Below are positions 10,757 through 23,170 of a DNA stretch of 64,000 nucleotides, piece by piece. Both the position numbers and the translations under genes were made by a program. The stretch is from Bedellia somnulentella (taxonomy: Eukaryota; Arthropoda; Insecta; Lepidoptera; Bedelliidae). The notes under the pieces were generated by a model. The model had not been told where the DNA came from. It ran no database searches and was given only the letters and a program-made list of their open reading frames with translations. The first letter of the stretch is position 1, and each line of letters opens with the position of its first letter. The stretch lies in assembly GCA_963576735.1 (NCBI GenBank), contig OY755174.1, forward strand, positions 8,556,001-8,620,000, read 5' to 3'.

Positions 10757-13700
10757 CGGCTATAATTGTGTCTTCTAAGTAAACATAAAATAGCTTACAT
10801 CTTGAATAAAATTAATTCGTAATGACCGAGATGCATTAATTAATTTGCGTACATACGAAATCAGTATATGTTTCATCTAAAAGGCTCGCTAACATTGTTA
10901 TTTCTCGAAGCGGAGCAGTCAAAGCCTTATTTAAATGAACATGTAGTCTTGATTCATTTACCTCTGTCTCATTAAACCTTGACTTAAACGATTTAATGTC
11001 TTAATTTACTGCACAAAGAGAAATTAAGGTTCCTGTTAAAAGCTTGACATGACAGAGTACCTTTTTAGTATTAATTTTGGACTCCCCCTAGTAATTGTTT
11101 TATTTTGAGTACTTTGTAATTTTCATCCTAATTACAATATAGCGAAGAGAAACTCATTTGAAAAGGTGTTTAATGAAAAGATGAATATATATTTCTGCGA
11201 TTCAGATTGGTGATTACTTATTATTTTTAAAATCTATATACCTAATATAAAAGACAAAACTGACTTAGAATCAATGCAGAGCCGACACTACAGTATCTAC
11301 AAACTAGAAATTTTGCCTCGAGAATCCTTTTGTTGTGAAAGTGAGCACTAAGAAGGGAATTAAGAAAATTCAGCCTCTAAATAACTATTTGCACATAATA
11401 ACAAACATTATGTCTGTTTGAATCAATAATAACGAGAAAATTAATGATGAAAATTAATAATAAGGAGGTGTTTTTTCACGCAAACCAAGTTGCGCGGGTT
11501 AACTAGTGTAACATAAATAATATATTAGAATCGTATGCTTTACTATTAGGATAATTTTATTTGCTACACTTGAAATAAGTGCGAATCTGGAACATGTTGC
11601 AAATATAGTATTAATTATATATAACAATTAATCACACTTAAAAATACTTCACTTAAAGTTAAGTTAACTCAAGTTGGTTGCGGTAATAAACATGACGGTG
11701 AATGGTACGCATGATTTTCAAGTTAAACAGCAAATATTTACAGGGTCAAAAATTATTCATAAACTCCTTTATTTCATATAAACTGATGAATTATGCTTAC
11801 ATTGTAATAATACATACAATTTAGTTTGAAAACCGTATTAAAATCAAAGAAGTATTATTGTAGTGTTAAATACACAAGTCATAAGTATGAGATAAAAAAC
11901 TAATAAAAAAACGCTCAATCGTCAAAAATACTAAAAATACATTTCAAAATACAGACAAAGCTTGCCCATATAAATAGAAATAAGATACAATGCACCATTT
12001 CAATAACTGCAATTTGTTAAGAGCTTGAAATACTAAACTCTCGAGTTTGCAATAGATGCCGTTCAGTTACAGAAGTTAAATTTCTACGCACGTATGGCAT
12101 GCATTGCTGGCTGAATAGCAATCGTTGGAAATGGCGGCGATGCGTCGCGGTACGGGGGATTTGGAAGATGCGATGCTCTTGGTCACATATCTAGTTAAGT
12201 GGCACACCTGTTTGCTTAGGATTTATAAATCATTTGTATCTTTCTGTTGAGGTCAGGAATAGAATGGTGGTTGAGAATTGTTTTATTTTAATTCTTCATT
12301 TTGTATATGTCCAAGTATTCCTATTGTTAAACAGTCAAAAAGTTATAGTTTGCACTTCTACTAGTGAAATTTACTAGTAATGTGTTTTAAACATTGACAT
12401 TATATTGAATTGTTACTAAATTTTCATGGCAATACCTACACAGTTACACACTATGAAAAAAACCCTTTCATAACCATTTAGGTAGACATATGTTATTTGT
12501 TGATTGCCTTTTTAACAAACTAAAATATTGGAAGTTTGCACTTTTATCATATTTAATAATAACAGCAACGTTCAACCATTTCACACTAGAGCATATTCAT
12601 AAGTCCTACCTGTCCTAGTAGCACCAAAAATCTGCATAAAAATTAGTTGGCTTTTCGGAAAGTAATCTTGATGCCGATGTTCAATAAAAGATGAATAGGA
12701 AATCGCAGCCAGAAAGTTGGAAGACTGAACTAACAGAAGAGCAACGGCCTCACTCCGCTCCGGGGAGCGCTGTGAAAGCAAATCTTTGCATTTCACAGAT
12801 ATTTCAACACTGCGGAACATTGCCTCTAGGTATCATACTGGTTGTTAGATGAACCGCACATTTGTTACTTTTCACCCGACTAGGGTATAAACAAATGAAA
12901 GGGTGATTTTGGCAGTCTGTGAGTGTATGTATTTAGATTATGTATCAATAGAATGTTCCCGAACCGTCTCTGCACGAGGCCGTAATACACTTATTTTTAA
13001 TGTTTTTAATAAATCAAAATCTTGAATGCTATTTTAGATTTTGTAAAGACTAATTTCAGAAATAAGTTTTGAAGATACAGCCAAAATCTAATTAAAATGA
13101 ATATCATTATTTTTAAATATATACATTTTATAATCATTCATTTTAAAAAACATTGTAATTTTATTGTGAGCAATCCTTATAAATTTAAAATTATGAAGAA
13201 AGAATAAAAATCAATTTACAAAATGCTTAGTTATTAGTGTACTAATTTAATTAGAAAACCATACAGCTAACAAGCCAGTTTGTTTACTTTGTGCAATAAT
13301 AAAACTACTTGGCGTGAATAAAGTCATTGTTGAAATGATAAAAATCTCGTTTCTCCCGAGTTTGTACACCCGTGTCGTATTCAACTCGTTTCCTAAAATT
13401 CAATTTTGGGAATTTGTTTCCTCCCGTTGAATGCCGTCCAGAATACTGATGTGAACCAAAAGACTTGCTGTGCAAGTACCCCTGTATTTTATCCGCTTTA
13501 TTCTTAAAAGATACACCATTAGATTTAATACAAGGAAAGTAACACCTATTGTTCTAGTTGGAAAGAATAGCGTTGTTATCTATTTGACATAATGTTATTT
13601 CCTTTCCGGTTGTCGCAATTTGATATTCTCCGGCTTCATAAAACGGAAAATGAAACGGGATAGAGTGGGTGAATGAAACAAAAATGGTTAGGGTAATGAA

Positions 13701-13772
13701 CTTTACTAAACAAAGAAACCTGTATTAGTATGTTTGTGCACTATTTTATTAATTTTGTTTGAAGATTGAAAG
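10757..13772. other. Long AT-rich stretch without identified features
   Basis: About 3 kb with no recognisable gene or repeat family. A short GC-richer patch (12130-12175) and the 12581-12820 minus open frame carry no domain or splice signal that I can support. Single-copy regulatory or intronic DNA is possible but not shown. Confidence 0.4.
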
Positions 13773-13802
13773 ATGCAGTGACACGATAGAATTGTACTAA
13801 CC

Positions 13803-13838
<36 letters not shown>

Positions 13839-13990
13839 TGCAGTAGGTGTCGTGAGAGGTGACCTAGGGGTTTAGGGATTATTAAAGATTTGTTGTCTGA
13901 TGAGGCTGGAGATACCTACATCCCCTATTTTGCAATTTTATTCCAACGCACTTTCCAAAAGTGGCTGCAGCATACGGCATCGTTAGTTTG
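13773..13990 (+). repeat. R240 copy, degenerate, with TA microsatellite
   Basis: Old copy recognised from GGTGTCGTGAGAGGTGACC, GGCTGGAGATACC and CTTTCCAAAAGTGGCTG. A TA dinucleotide run of about 26 bp (13812-13837) lies inside it. Confidence 0.6.
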
Positions 13991-14843
13991 CGCAAAATGT
14001 TTAATTTTGGTATTTCATAAAGCAAAAAGTAATGGAGAGGTTTAGATTTGTAATATATAAGCCCATATTTTTTTTAAAGCATTAACGTTTTAATATTACA
14101 GTAATTAACATATTGTTTTAATTAATCCTCAGTTTAAGTGGCAATTTGATTCAAATAAAAGGATATTTATGACTACCATTGCAGTAAATCACTTCTTCAT
14201 GCATAATATCTTTTGCCAAAACTAAGTTTTGTTTTATTATGATAAACTCCAACTCGCAGGTAAATAATCTACCTGATTTACCTTAATTTTCTTGACCTGT
14301 TCAGCCAAAGGTTGTCTGCAAAGATCGCTTTTGGTGATAAGACCGCCACTTGAACTGCTTTGTATTACTTTTTTATTATTTTTTGTGTATAGTTTGTGTT
14401 GTGTTGTGCAATAAAAAGTTTTCTTTTTCTATTTTATTCTCAATAATAAAGTTTACTTGATCTAGACTAAATAATTTTTACGTTAACGCCTGTGTGATAC
14501 GAGTTGAATAAACCCCTTTAGTTCACGGAGAACGAATTCAAACCACGGAAAGTACTATTCGTATATGGATATGGATTTTTTTAACAAGGATTTCAAAATG
14601 GTTTTGAATAAAGCTTTTATGTGTACTAGTAACTTAAGTTAAGTTAATATTGATGTTTTTAGTACAGTGCAAATAATTATGATATTGATTTGATTGTCCG
14701 AAAACATAATGTCATTTGAAATAAAAGAAACTAGGTCGAAAATCTAAAAAAATATATATCTATTAGTGAATCTATTTATTATTACTAATACAGGTATTTA
14801 ATGAGCCAACCCGCATTGCGACGCGACGACGAAGCGGTCGTAA
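13991..14843. other. AT-rich spacer
   Basis: Nothing recognised. Confidence 0.4.
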
Positions 14844-14920
14844 TGGCGTTCGTGGCCTAGTTGGTAAGTGACTAGCTTCTGTGTCTGGATATCGTGGGTT
14901 CGAATCCCACGGCGGGCAAC
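14844..14920 (+). repeat. tRNA-like element (SINE head or tRNA relic)
   Basis: Contains an A-box-like TGGCCTAGTTGG and a perfect T-arm (CGTGGG, loop TTCGAAT, CCCACG). The 3' end GGCGGGCAAC does not pair well with the 5' GCGTTCG, so the acceptor stem is poor. It is followed by AACATTTATATGATG, resembling the sequence after the 42058 unit. A pol III-derived SINE head is more likely than a functional tRNA. Confidence 0.5.
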
Positions 14921-15346
14921 ATTTATATGATGAACTTGAATTGTGTGCTATGTCCTGTATATTCATTTATTTGAAACAGATACATTAGCAAATTAAGATT
15001 TATGAAAAAAATGCGATAATAATTTTTTCGCACATTAAAGGCATAACATTCAGTTATAGACACATTAACTAGGTAAAGTGCGAATACTCGATATTTTTAT
15101 AAAAAAATGAATTTATTTGATCTAATCAGTTACTATGAAAATTTCCCAGTCAATATGCACAAATTACCGTATTATTATGGAATAAACAGCATGAAAGACT
15201 TAATAAAACAGCTTGACATTCATAGTAATTACTCAACGTGTTTGAGTGATTATCTTAGTCGGTGCTCATGGAATTAATTGCAACTAGCTTTGGGGTAATA
15301 ACAAGTAATTCACAGAGCATTATAACGGGATGTATTGCTGTTACAG
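14921..15346. other. Spacer, nothing recognised
   Basis: AT-rich, no features. Confidence 0.4.
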
Positions 15347-15467
15347 AGTTATCCTCGGCTTTGTGTCGGTAATGGATGATAGTGTCGGCCACATGGTGCC
15401 CGGTTTGACCGACTATCGGCATCTATTATGCGTAATACCTCTACGTGTCCACTGTATTCTAGCACAG
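15347..15467 (+). CDS. Candidate exon of an unidentified gene
   Basis: A GC-richer island bounded by a plausible acceptor (TATTGCTGTTACAG, ending 15346) and a good donor (CAG|GTTAGT at 15468). The frame from 15348 is open for all 40 codons, with G/C-biased third positions unlike the AT-rich surroundings. The peptide includes VSVMDDSVGHMVPG and HLLCVIPLR. I do not recognise the protein. An open stretch of 40 codons is not rare by chance, so this is a hypothesis only. A noncoding 5' exon of the transporter gene is another option. Confidence 0.25.
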
Positions 15468-15899
15468 GTTAGTATGTTTTGTACACTCTAGTGGTGCGCT
15501 TCAAATTGGTACGGGTAGAAAGTATTTTGCTTTTGTTTAAGTATAAAAAAATACTAACTACTTCATCAACTATCTGCTAGTTGTGCAAGTCCTGTAAAAT
15601 CGGTCAAGAAGTTTTAGAGATAACAATAAAATCAAATGTAATATGAATATGCATTTAGTAATAAGCAGATATTTCATATTACACACAGACATCATTTTGT
15701 GAAGCTGTGTAACACACTCAATAAGATTTTCCATCATAATTTCCAACGATATTGATTTCTAGTGCTGGAAATAGAACTGTTCTCAGTATATCAACAGCCA
15801 TCAGTTTTGCTCTGTCCGCTTTTGCCAGATTTCAGCGATTTAACAACGAAATAATATTGATAGGAGGAACAATGCCGGTTAACCACTTTCTTTTTTACA
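15468..15899. other. Spacer, nothing recognised
   Basis: AT-rich, no features apart from weak similarity to R240 starting near 15900. Confidence 0.35.
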
Positions 15900-16043
15900 T
15901 CATTGTTGGGTGTTGCGGCTGGAAGCCCAACAACTATCATCTTTCATTTTACAATCTATTCCGAAACACCTTCCAAGGTTTTCAGAAGCTTTAGGTTCTC
16001 TTCATTAGGATTTTCGGCTGAGTGTATTGTATATGTAGGTATG
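15900..16043 (+). repeat. R240 3' part, degenerate
   Basis: Recognised from GTTGCGGCTGGAAGCCCAAC, the CTTCCAAGG block and a GTATATGTAGGTATG tail. Confidence 0.45.
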
Positions 16044-16804
16044 TAAGAAGTAAGGCACTGATATTTAAATAGATACATTGATAACACAATCCAATTTTAG
16101 TATTATTTACCTTAAAGAAAACCGAGACGGAAAATTCCATCAAATATGTTTGTATTGGTTGCAACGTATCATAGTGATTGTGACGAAGTAAGTAAACTAC
16201 GCTATTCGCTATTTTTCGAACAGAGATGTATTAAGATTGAATTTATGAAAATAAATCGCGCTAATCAGATTTTTGTTGTTTTTATATATTGTTTAGAAAA
16301 AGCAGTGGTTTATTTACCGGCATCATAAAAATACTGTACTTTTTTTAAATTTCTTTTTTGAACGATGACGAATTTACATCAAGTTCATTTATACGGCAAG
16401 TAAAACTTTAAACTTGGAACACTATATATTTATACATCAATAATTTTGGCCCGTTTATATTTATCTACATTTTTTTTATTTCTGATTTACTAGCTGAATA
16501 TTTTAACCAACCAAGACAAAGCCAAAATGAGAGCTAATTATTTGGTATTCTATCTATGTATTTTCCACTTAGACTACTTTATGACTTATAAAATCGTGTA
16601 AAAATATCATTTTCGAATAAACGACTTGGTAACTTGTTTTGTATCTGTACTTGAGCTTAAATAGGCATAGTAGGTATGCAGTGTAGGTCTGTGTATACCT
16701 GGACCGCTTTAGCAATTCAATATAGCTGAAATATCAGCTGAAATGATTTCTTGTTTCGCCCTATTTGAACCTCATTTGGGATATGAATTTCGATATAAAC
16801 AAAT
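16044..16804. other. Spacer, nothing recognised
   Basis: AT-rich, no features. Confidence 0.4.
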
Positions 16805-16817
16805 ATATTTATTATTG

Positions 16818-17039
16818 CTGTTTAGTGTTGGCTTAGAATATCACTAACCCATTTCTTCCGGTGGGTGCTCGAAAGAGACGACTAACGGTATTGGGACTTT
16901 TAAGGTATTTTTGGGCGATGCGACCTTTATTTCAATATTTTTTCCCCACGCAACGTCCAAAAGTGGCTGAGGAATTATAATTCCTTTGCTCTGGCAACCC
17001 CTCCAAGGTATATAGCCGAGTAAATGTTTATGTGTATGT
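16818..17039 (+). repeat. R240 copy with 13-bp target duplication
   Basis: Flanked by the perfect direct repeat ATATTTATTATTG (16805-16817 and 17040-17052). The element begins CTGTTTAGTGTTGGC and ends in a TATG-type tail. Confidence 0.88.
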
Positions 17040-17185
17040 ATATTTATTATTGATAATTTTAGTTGATGTTCTTATGCATAAGAGCTAACTTTTAAGTTTT
17101 TAATTATTATCACTTTAATGTATACTAACTTTCTTACCTGACTGCATCGCAGCCGTTGTAAAATAACAACGATTTCTTTTAGCGA

Positions 17186-17265
17186 AACTAACGTTCATTT
17201 CGTATATCATCGAAAAGGTGGTAGAGGTACTAATACTTCTGAATGTCAAGTGACTCTCTCCTTAA
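17186..17265 (-). repeat. SINE-T 3' fragment
   Basis: Short minus-strand piece: AACGTTCATTTCG, GTAGAGGTACTAATACTTC and a GTCAAGTGAC-like block. Confidence 0.55.
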
Positions 17266-18211
17266 GGGCCGTGAAATATTTTCGTGCATGCAACCGATGC
17301 TGGAGCTCATAAATTTGTAAATATTTTTATATTATAAAAAATCAGAAAATAAATAAATATTTTCATTCGTATGTTATCAACACGACATTCTATCTTCTAT
17401 AACAACAATGTTATCGACTGGCCTTAGAAGGACCTCATTAAGTGTGCAACTCTCTCAGTAACCTGAATTACGTTAAAACAATTAGTAAGGCTAATTTGCT
17501 TTGTTACTGTCACTGTCATTTAAAACAAATAGCCTTGATTACCGTAAGTATACAATTGCATGTAGAAAGGCACACTTTTTAAATCAAATGATTTATAAAA
17601 TTTAGTAACTTTGAATTTTAGCTTTTGTATTTTACTTTTATATTACCCAGTAAAAAAATCATATCACCTATTTTAGATTTTCAACTTTACAAATGTTGCC
17701 ATTTTAGATCTTTTACATATATTTTAAAGAAAACTCTTTTATATAGAGTAAGTTATAACAACAAAATAAGTTATTATTAGTTTTAAACCTTCTGACTACC
17801 ACTGGCTCTTATAGCTTACTTTTAAGTATGTCATTTTCTTTATTGAGCTAACAACGCTTTTACCTTAAATGCATCTCTGGGGGCAATAACTCATTGAAGC
17901 ATGTAGCTGTAACACAACACTTTTGCGGCAATATGATAGTTTTATAAAAGCAATAAGGTAACGTCTTAAGACTTTGGTAATATCTATACAGTCATGAACT
18001 TTACAACTTTATAAGAGGACAATAAATCCTTCTCTTATATTGTTTAATGTTGACTCTTGTAGATGTTAGCATCACTACAAATCTTTTTCTAACTTACATC
18101 ATCAAACCATTGACCTTACCCAATAAATAGATATTAGAAAATTTGTCGCCTACAGTGTGGCCAGTATTTATTTACTATTGACTCAAAATAGTCCGTTGCT
18201 ATAATAGTACA
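17266..18211. other. AT-rich spacer
   Basis: Nothing recognised. Confidence 0.4.
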
Positions 18212-18275
18212 AAGTGGTGATTGATAAGTCTCCAGACTCCACTTACCCCAATGGGAACTAATGGCATGTGCGCTT
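18212..18275 (+). repeat. Short LINE C-terminal fragment
   Basis: Contains the CTTACCCCAATGGGAA... block shared with the retrotransposon tail at 2195-2335. Too decayed for a coding call. Confidence 0.35.
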
Positions 18276-18761
18276 ATGCATGTAGGTATGTATGACTAAC
18301 TTTAATTTATCCATCATATAATAAAACACAAAAGTACAACAAATTATTTTTAATTCCATAGAGTAATGATAGTCTCTAAGCAGGTAAGCTCTAGATAGGA
18401 GAGAATGGCGAGAGTATATGTACATATGGGTTAACATGGCCAATGTTAGTAAAACTCATCTAACTTGAATGCTCTTAAATGGTTTACCAACGATGCTCCA
18501 AAAATTTATGGTATTTTGTATAGTAAAAATATTAAAGATAATTTACGTGTTTTTTTTTAGATTAGGTTTTTTTCTTATGAATGGGCTCTGAAAACACTTT
18601 TAGAAGTAGCGGCGTATAACTTGGCACATTCTCGTCGAGCCGGTCCACTAGTCTAAGTTATAAATACAAAGTGTTCTCATAACCCTTAGTTTAACATAAT
18701 GTTCTAAACTCACATGACCGGGTCCTGAACTTTGAATATAAATTGTAGACTGTTTGGTTAT
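18276..18761. other. AT-rich spacer
   Basis: Nothing recognised. Confidence 0.35.
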
Positions 18762-18938
18762 ATGCAACAGAGTGCGGCCGCGGTGCTTCGTCAGCTATAT
18801 CGAGTTCAAACAATGGCGTCGGCTAGAACGCGCGGTTACCCAATCTTTGTTTACTTGGTACTTCGTGTTACATACGTGCATCAATTTATTGGTTATTGCA
18901 GATTAGAGCTGGTTGATGATCTAATTATTCAAGTATGA
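18762..18938 (+). other. CpG-richer open frame of unknown meaning
   Basis: A 58-codon frame starts at ATG 18762 with MQQSAAAVLRQLYRVQ and ATG-rich, G/C-biased codons for its first 30 residues. It then drifts into AT-rich sequence. An acceptor-like TTGGTTATTGCAG ends at 18901. I do not recognise it. It could be a first coding exon or a chance frame in a GC-rich patch. Confidence 0.15.
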
Positions 18939-19384
18939 TTTAAATGTGTATTATTTGAGAAGCCTTGCCTGCGAAAATCGATTCGTCTTGTTTCTCTGGG
19001 TCTTGTGCAAAGCGGCAAAGGGGTCAGGTGACTTTTTAATCGATTAGCGAATTCTTTATTTATCTGTATTATTTATGGATATACATAAAAATACCTTTTT
19101 AAGCTTTCAATGGGAGCAAAAATTCTTTTGAACTTGATCGGTCTGGCATTTTTAAAATAATCATTCCTTTTAGTATACTTGCTAGAATTTGTATGTATAT
19201 TATTAGATTAACTTAACTTGAGCGGCACCATCACAAACAATTAGGCAAAAAAAACCGTGTTATTGCTATATATTTATCTCTAGTTTAAGCGCTTAGTTCT
19301 TCAGTGAAGATTCATTTGCTAAAGCAATCTCATTTTTGTTCAATAGACGACCACTTCACGATACAGGACACCCAAAATGGCTGG
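18939..19384. other. Spacer, nothing recognised
   Basis: No feature seen. Confidence 0.35.
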
Positions 19385-19560
19385 CCTTCAACCATCGGCT
19401 CCCACGTCTCTCACCAGTTTGTCGGTCCACTGAGTGTGAAGTCTACCTACACTACTGTGCCGTCCGGTATGTGGCCGCCGTTCCAGGACTTTTGAAACCC
19501 TACAAGCTGGGCTTGGCATGCAATATGCCTCGCCCAATGTAGCTCAAGTTTCGCAACTTT
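19385..19560 (-). repeat. RTE-type LINE 3' fragment
   Basis: Minus-strand relative of the noncoding RTE tails at 30745-30905 and 22930-23170 (GTCGGTCCACTG, GGCCGCCGTTCCAG, TCAAGTTTCGCAAC). Confidence 0.55.
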
Positions 19561-19794
19561 TCGGGCTAGTTACCCACGTTATTCTATGTTTGTTTTCGTT
19601 CATATTGCTTCGAGTACAGTGTATTGGTTAATGCTTTTTGGATGTCTGGGCATTATTATAAGACCCTTTGTATAAGACTACGTCCCAGTACCGTAAGTCG
19701 TTACGTCAAATGATTGTCTCTTTAGGCATTCAATCACAGACTCACGCAATTAGTTTTCGTTGAAGACTATCCCCAACAAATCTTGGAAAACCTC

Positions 19795-19925
19795 TCTAGC
19801 TTCGTTTACATCATTCATTAAACTTTTCATACATGCTCTATTTTCTATAATTTCCCTATTAATTTTTATACTCCAGACGGCTGCGTTTTTTAGCACGTTT
19901 TCTGTTTGATCAAAATATTCTTATA
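19795..19925 (-). pseudogene. LINE ORF C-terminal fragment
   Basis: A minus-strand frame reads ENVLKNAAVWS, ENRACMKSLMN and EAREVFQDL. This is the same protein tail as at 2195-2335 and 22207-22400. Broken and truncated. Confidence 0.5.
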
Positions 19926-21070
19926 GTTCATATCGTACTGGTTTACCACCGGGAGACTTATAACTTATAACAATATTCTATTCAATGTAAGATCAAGAGT
20001 CCAAAGCTCATAGGCTTCAACAGCAATGATCTGAGCAAGTAATTTGCACCAATAAAGTGAAATCAATAATTTTACAATAAATTCAATTAAGAACGGAAAA
20101 TGTGTTCGTAATAACGTTCTATGTTTGTGTGCGCCATTTATTTTCGTTTTGTTGTGCTTATAGGTTTTGCTATAAATTGCTGTACCTAAGACAAAAAGAT
20201 TGACAAACACAGCTCTGGTTTGCTAAAACCAATATTTAATTATTAAATTACCATAAATACTATACTTACTATACTTTCGAAACAAATTAATTACGTCATT
20301 CTTCACAGATCCTGCATTTATTGAAACAAAGGGAAAAAGACAAGTTCTTGTAAGTTGCGAAAATAAAAAGAAGAAGCATTGTTTTTCAGATTGTCTGCAA
20401 AGTTCCTCTTTGAAAAAACTTTGTCTACACACCTGCACGTCAATGGACTCCGGAAAGAGAATATGTTCGTGAATGGGCTGGATTTTAACAACGCATCGTT
20501 AAAGTTTCGCAGGCTTTGGAAAAAATACATTCGTAATTTTGAATTTGTGAGTTATATATCAGTGCCTCCAGTAAAAAAGGGATTAGTTGAAAATCGGCAC
20601 TTTTCAGGAGAGCCAAAAAACTAAACTTTTGTTTTTTTGATCAAAACTTAAATTTATTTCAGTTAAATGTTAATGCAGTATTAGAGATGCATTTAATACC
20701 TAGAAAATGATATACACCATGTTTATGTATCATGCATGAATAATATATTTTTTCATAGTTTTGTTGAACTATTCCCTTGTTAACCACATAATTATGGCAT
20801 AGCTGCAGTTAAAATATATATTTTTTTTCTTCCTAAAGACATAAATGCTATTATACTTCATTGATGTATGGTCCAAAAGGGAATAATATTGTTTATTTCT
20901 TTAATTTTTTTCACAACTTATGAGTTTCAGTGGCACCAAAGAGCTTACTCATGCCTAAATATGTATGAAATTTATTTTGTTACAGTCATAGTGCGCATAT
21001 TACTTATCTGCCTGGTAAATTGAAACTTAAAACTATAACCCAATCGCATGTGTTGTAATTAAGTACATGA
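19926..21070. other. Spacer with possible transposon-related open frame
   Basis: A + strand frame at 20379-20624 is open for 81 codons. Its end (20557-20583) shares a GTGCCTCCAGTAAAAAAGGG block, inverted, with 24610-24650. The two places may be parts of one mobile-element family related to the frame at 23489-23930. No domain can be named. Confidence 0.25.
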
Positions 21071-21152
21071 CATACTCAGGGCTAAAAATCGCTAAAAGTG
21101 GTAGCCAGAGCTTCAGAATTATAAAATTCTGAAGCCACTTTTGGAACTGAAG
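21071..21152 (-). repeat. R240 3' fragment
   Basis: Minus-strand fragment (ACTCAGGGCTAAAAATC, GGTAGCCAGAGCTTCAG, GAAGCCACTTTTGGAA), directly before a SINE-T insertion. Confidence 0.6.
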
Positions 21153-21183
21153 TATTCATAAAAAAAGAAAAGTTTGGCAAGAA

Positions 21184-21547
21184 CAACCGTGATAGCCCAG
21201 TGGGAAGAACACTCGGTTATCGTGCAAACGACTAGTGTTCAAATCCTGGGTCGGGTCTACACCAATTTGTCTTTTCTAAAGACATATGTGTGGTTAATTT
21301 ATCATGGTTGTTAACGGTGAGGGAAAACATCGTGAGGAAACCCACATGGCTGAGTTGTACTTAGTCATGTGACAGTGTATTCGTACAAAACGGCGATAGG
21401 CCTGCCCCCTATCACGTGAGTACACTGTCCATGCAAAACGTGGGTACTCTGAACACCAGGTGACAAAGTCACGTGATGTTCAGAAGTATTAGTACCTCTG
21501 CCAACCCCTTCGGGGATATTCGGCGTGAACGTTTATGTTTATGTTTT
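21184..21547 (+). repeat. SINE-T copy, young
   Basis: 364-bp copy flanked by GCAAGAA (21177-21183 and 21548-21554). The tRNA-like head has A-box-like TAGCCCAGTGGG and B-box-like GTTCAAATCC. The body is shared almost base for base with 37691-38060 and 50974-51338. It ends in TTTATG repeats. Confidence 0.88.
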
Positions 21548-21699
21548 GCAAGAAATCTTCACACATGGAAGGATTTACTTCTACAGTAATTACATTGCTG
21601 TTGGGAAGTTTCGTTCAGCCAGTAGTCCGTTAAAATGTGATTTTTTAAAGTCATAACTATAATTCAGGTTGGTTTTATGTTTCATCACAAATCATTATT

Positions 21700-23170
21700 T
21701 CGTCTGTACCTAAACCACCGCACGTCCGGCCAGTACATGTTTTCCAGAGTCATCACGAATCGTGTGTCTCGTAGATTTGATGACTTCCAGCCTCCCTAAT
21801 AAGCCGGTTTCCGAAAAGGCTTTGGTACCATAGCCCACATTCAGACACCATCCACAGGAGACCGAGGAGTTTAATCTGCCACTGTGCCTAGAGCTCGTGG
21901 ACTATGAAATTTCGGCCTTTGATTCGATGGAACGATGGACTATACTTTGCAGATATATCGAGGTGTGAATGTGTTTGTATTAAAACGCCACTATGTCGGT
22001 CCCACTCCAGGACCAGAACACGAATCCTATCCAGTTGCAGCGAGAAGCGAGACAAGGGGAAGTAATTTCTCCCAAAACTGTTCATTGCAGCATTGGAGAT
22101 GTGTTTAAGCTTCTGGACTGGAAAGGGCTCGGTATCAACATAATCGGCGAGTACATCACGCATCTTCGATTTGCTGACTATATTGTACATAGATACATAT
22201 ACTCATACCGTGAATTCTCTTTGGGGTAGGCAGAGACTATCGATCGCCACTTCGTTCGATCCTGGCACACCTCTCTTGCTTCGTCTACATCCATCATTTT
22301 TTCAGACATGCTCCATTATTCTTCATACTCCGGTCGCCTGCCTTTTTGAGCACACTCTCAATTTGGTCCAAGTATGTCCTCCGTCTTATACTTACAGAGC
22401 AAGTAAATGCAGTAGAAATGAGGTCCCTCAGAAAAGTTTGTAATGTGAGGTTATATGATCGTGTGAGGAATGACGTGATTCATGAAAGGTGTGGTGTAAA
22501 AGATGATATTGTAAGGAAAAAAGAAAAAGGAATGTTGAGATGGTTAGGCACATCGAGAGGATGGACGATAAGTAATTGGTGAAAGGTATATCTCTAGGCT
22601 CTATAGAGCTGATGTCGAATGTAATGTTAGTAGAGGACAATATTGCAGTTTTGACTCAATCCACTGAAGATTTATGTAAAATGCTGAAGAACCCCAATAG
22701 ATTATCTGAGAGAGTTGGTCTTAAAATTAGCATGGATCAAACGAAAGTCATGTCGAATAACCATGTTATACCTATTATTGTCGAGCTTGGACCTGGGACA
22801 AATCATTCGGTTAGGTAGAGCCAACTTCGAAAATGAGGTCAACTGTCGAATCCAGCTCGATTGGGCTGTGTTCGGGAAGCTGCGCCATATCTTCAATACG
22901 CTATCACATAGCGCGAAGAGTTGCAAAACTTAAGTAACAATTGCACGCAGAACCTACAGTCTTTGGGGCTCGAAGGTTCTGGAGTAACGGCCACGTACCG
23001 GACGAAGCAATGTGGGTGAGCCTCCCACAAGGTGGACCGATGGCTTGGTAAAGTCGCGGGAAGCCGATGGATGAGGGCAACACAGGACCGTTCGTTGTAG
23101 AGAGGAGAAGGTCTTTGGGGAATTCCTATGTCCAGCAGTGGTCGTCTATTGGCTGATGATGATGATGATG
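21700..23170 (+). pseudogene. RTE-clade LINE reverse transcriptase pseudogene
   Basis: Broken + strand reading frames carry RT blocks: RQGEVISPK followed by DVFKLLDWKGLG and ITHLRFADYIV (about 21993-22190), where the catalytic FADD is altered to FADY. Further on is STEDLCKMLKNPNRLSERVG with DQTKVMSNNHV (about 22600-22765). A noncoding tail ends in GAT repeats (23150-23170), as in other RTE elements here. Stops, frameshifts and an unrelated LINE fragment at 22207-22590 interrupt it. The endonuclease domain is not seen. Confidence 0.75.
22207..22590. pseudogene. Inverted-order LINE C-terminal fragment inside the RTE pseudogene
   Basis: The part at 22207-22400 encodes, on the minus strand, the tail EAREVCQDRTKW and SIVSAYP. 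The part at about 22391-22575 encodes, on the plus strand, the segment that should precede it (VEMRSLRKVCN, DRVRNDVIHERCGV, KKEKGMLRWLG). The two pieces of one protein therefore lie in opposite orientation, as after a 5' inversion during target-primed reverse transcription. Confidence 0.55.

Noticed and set aside
12581..12820. 79-codon minus-strand open frame in an otherwise featureless stretch
   Set aside because: No domain, start context or neighbouring exon; length expected by chance in 64 kb.
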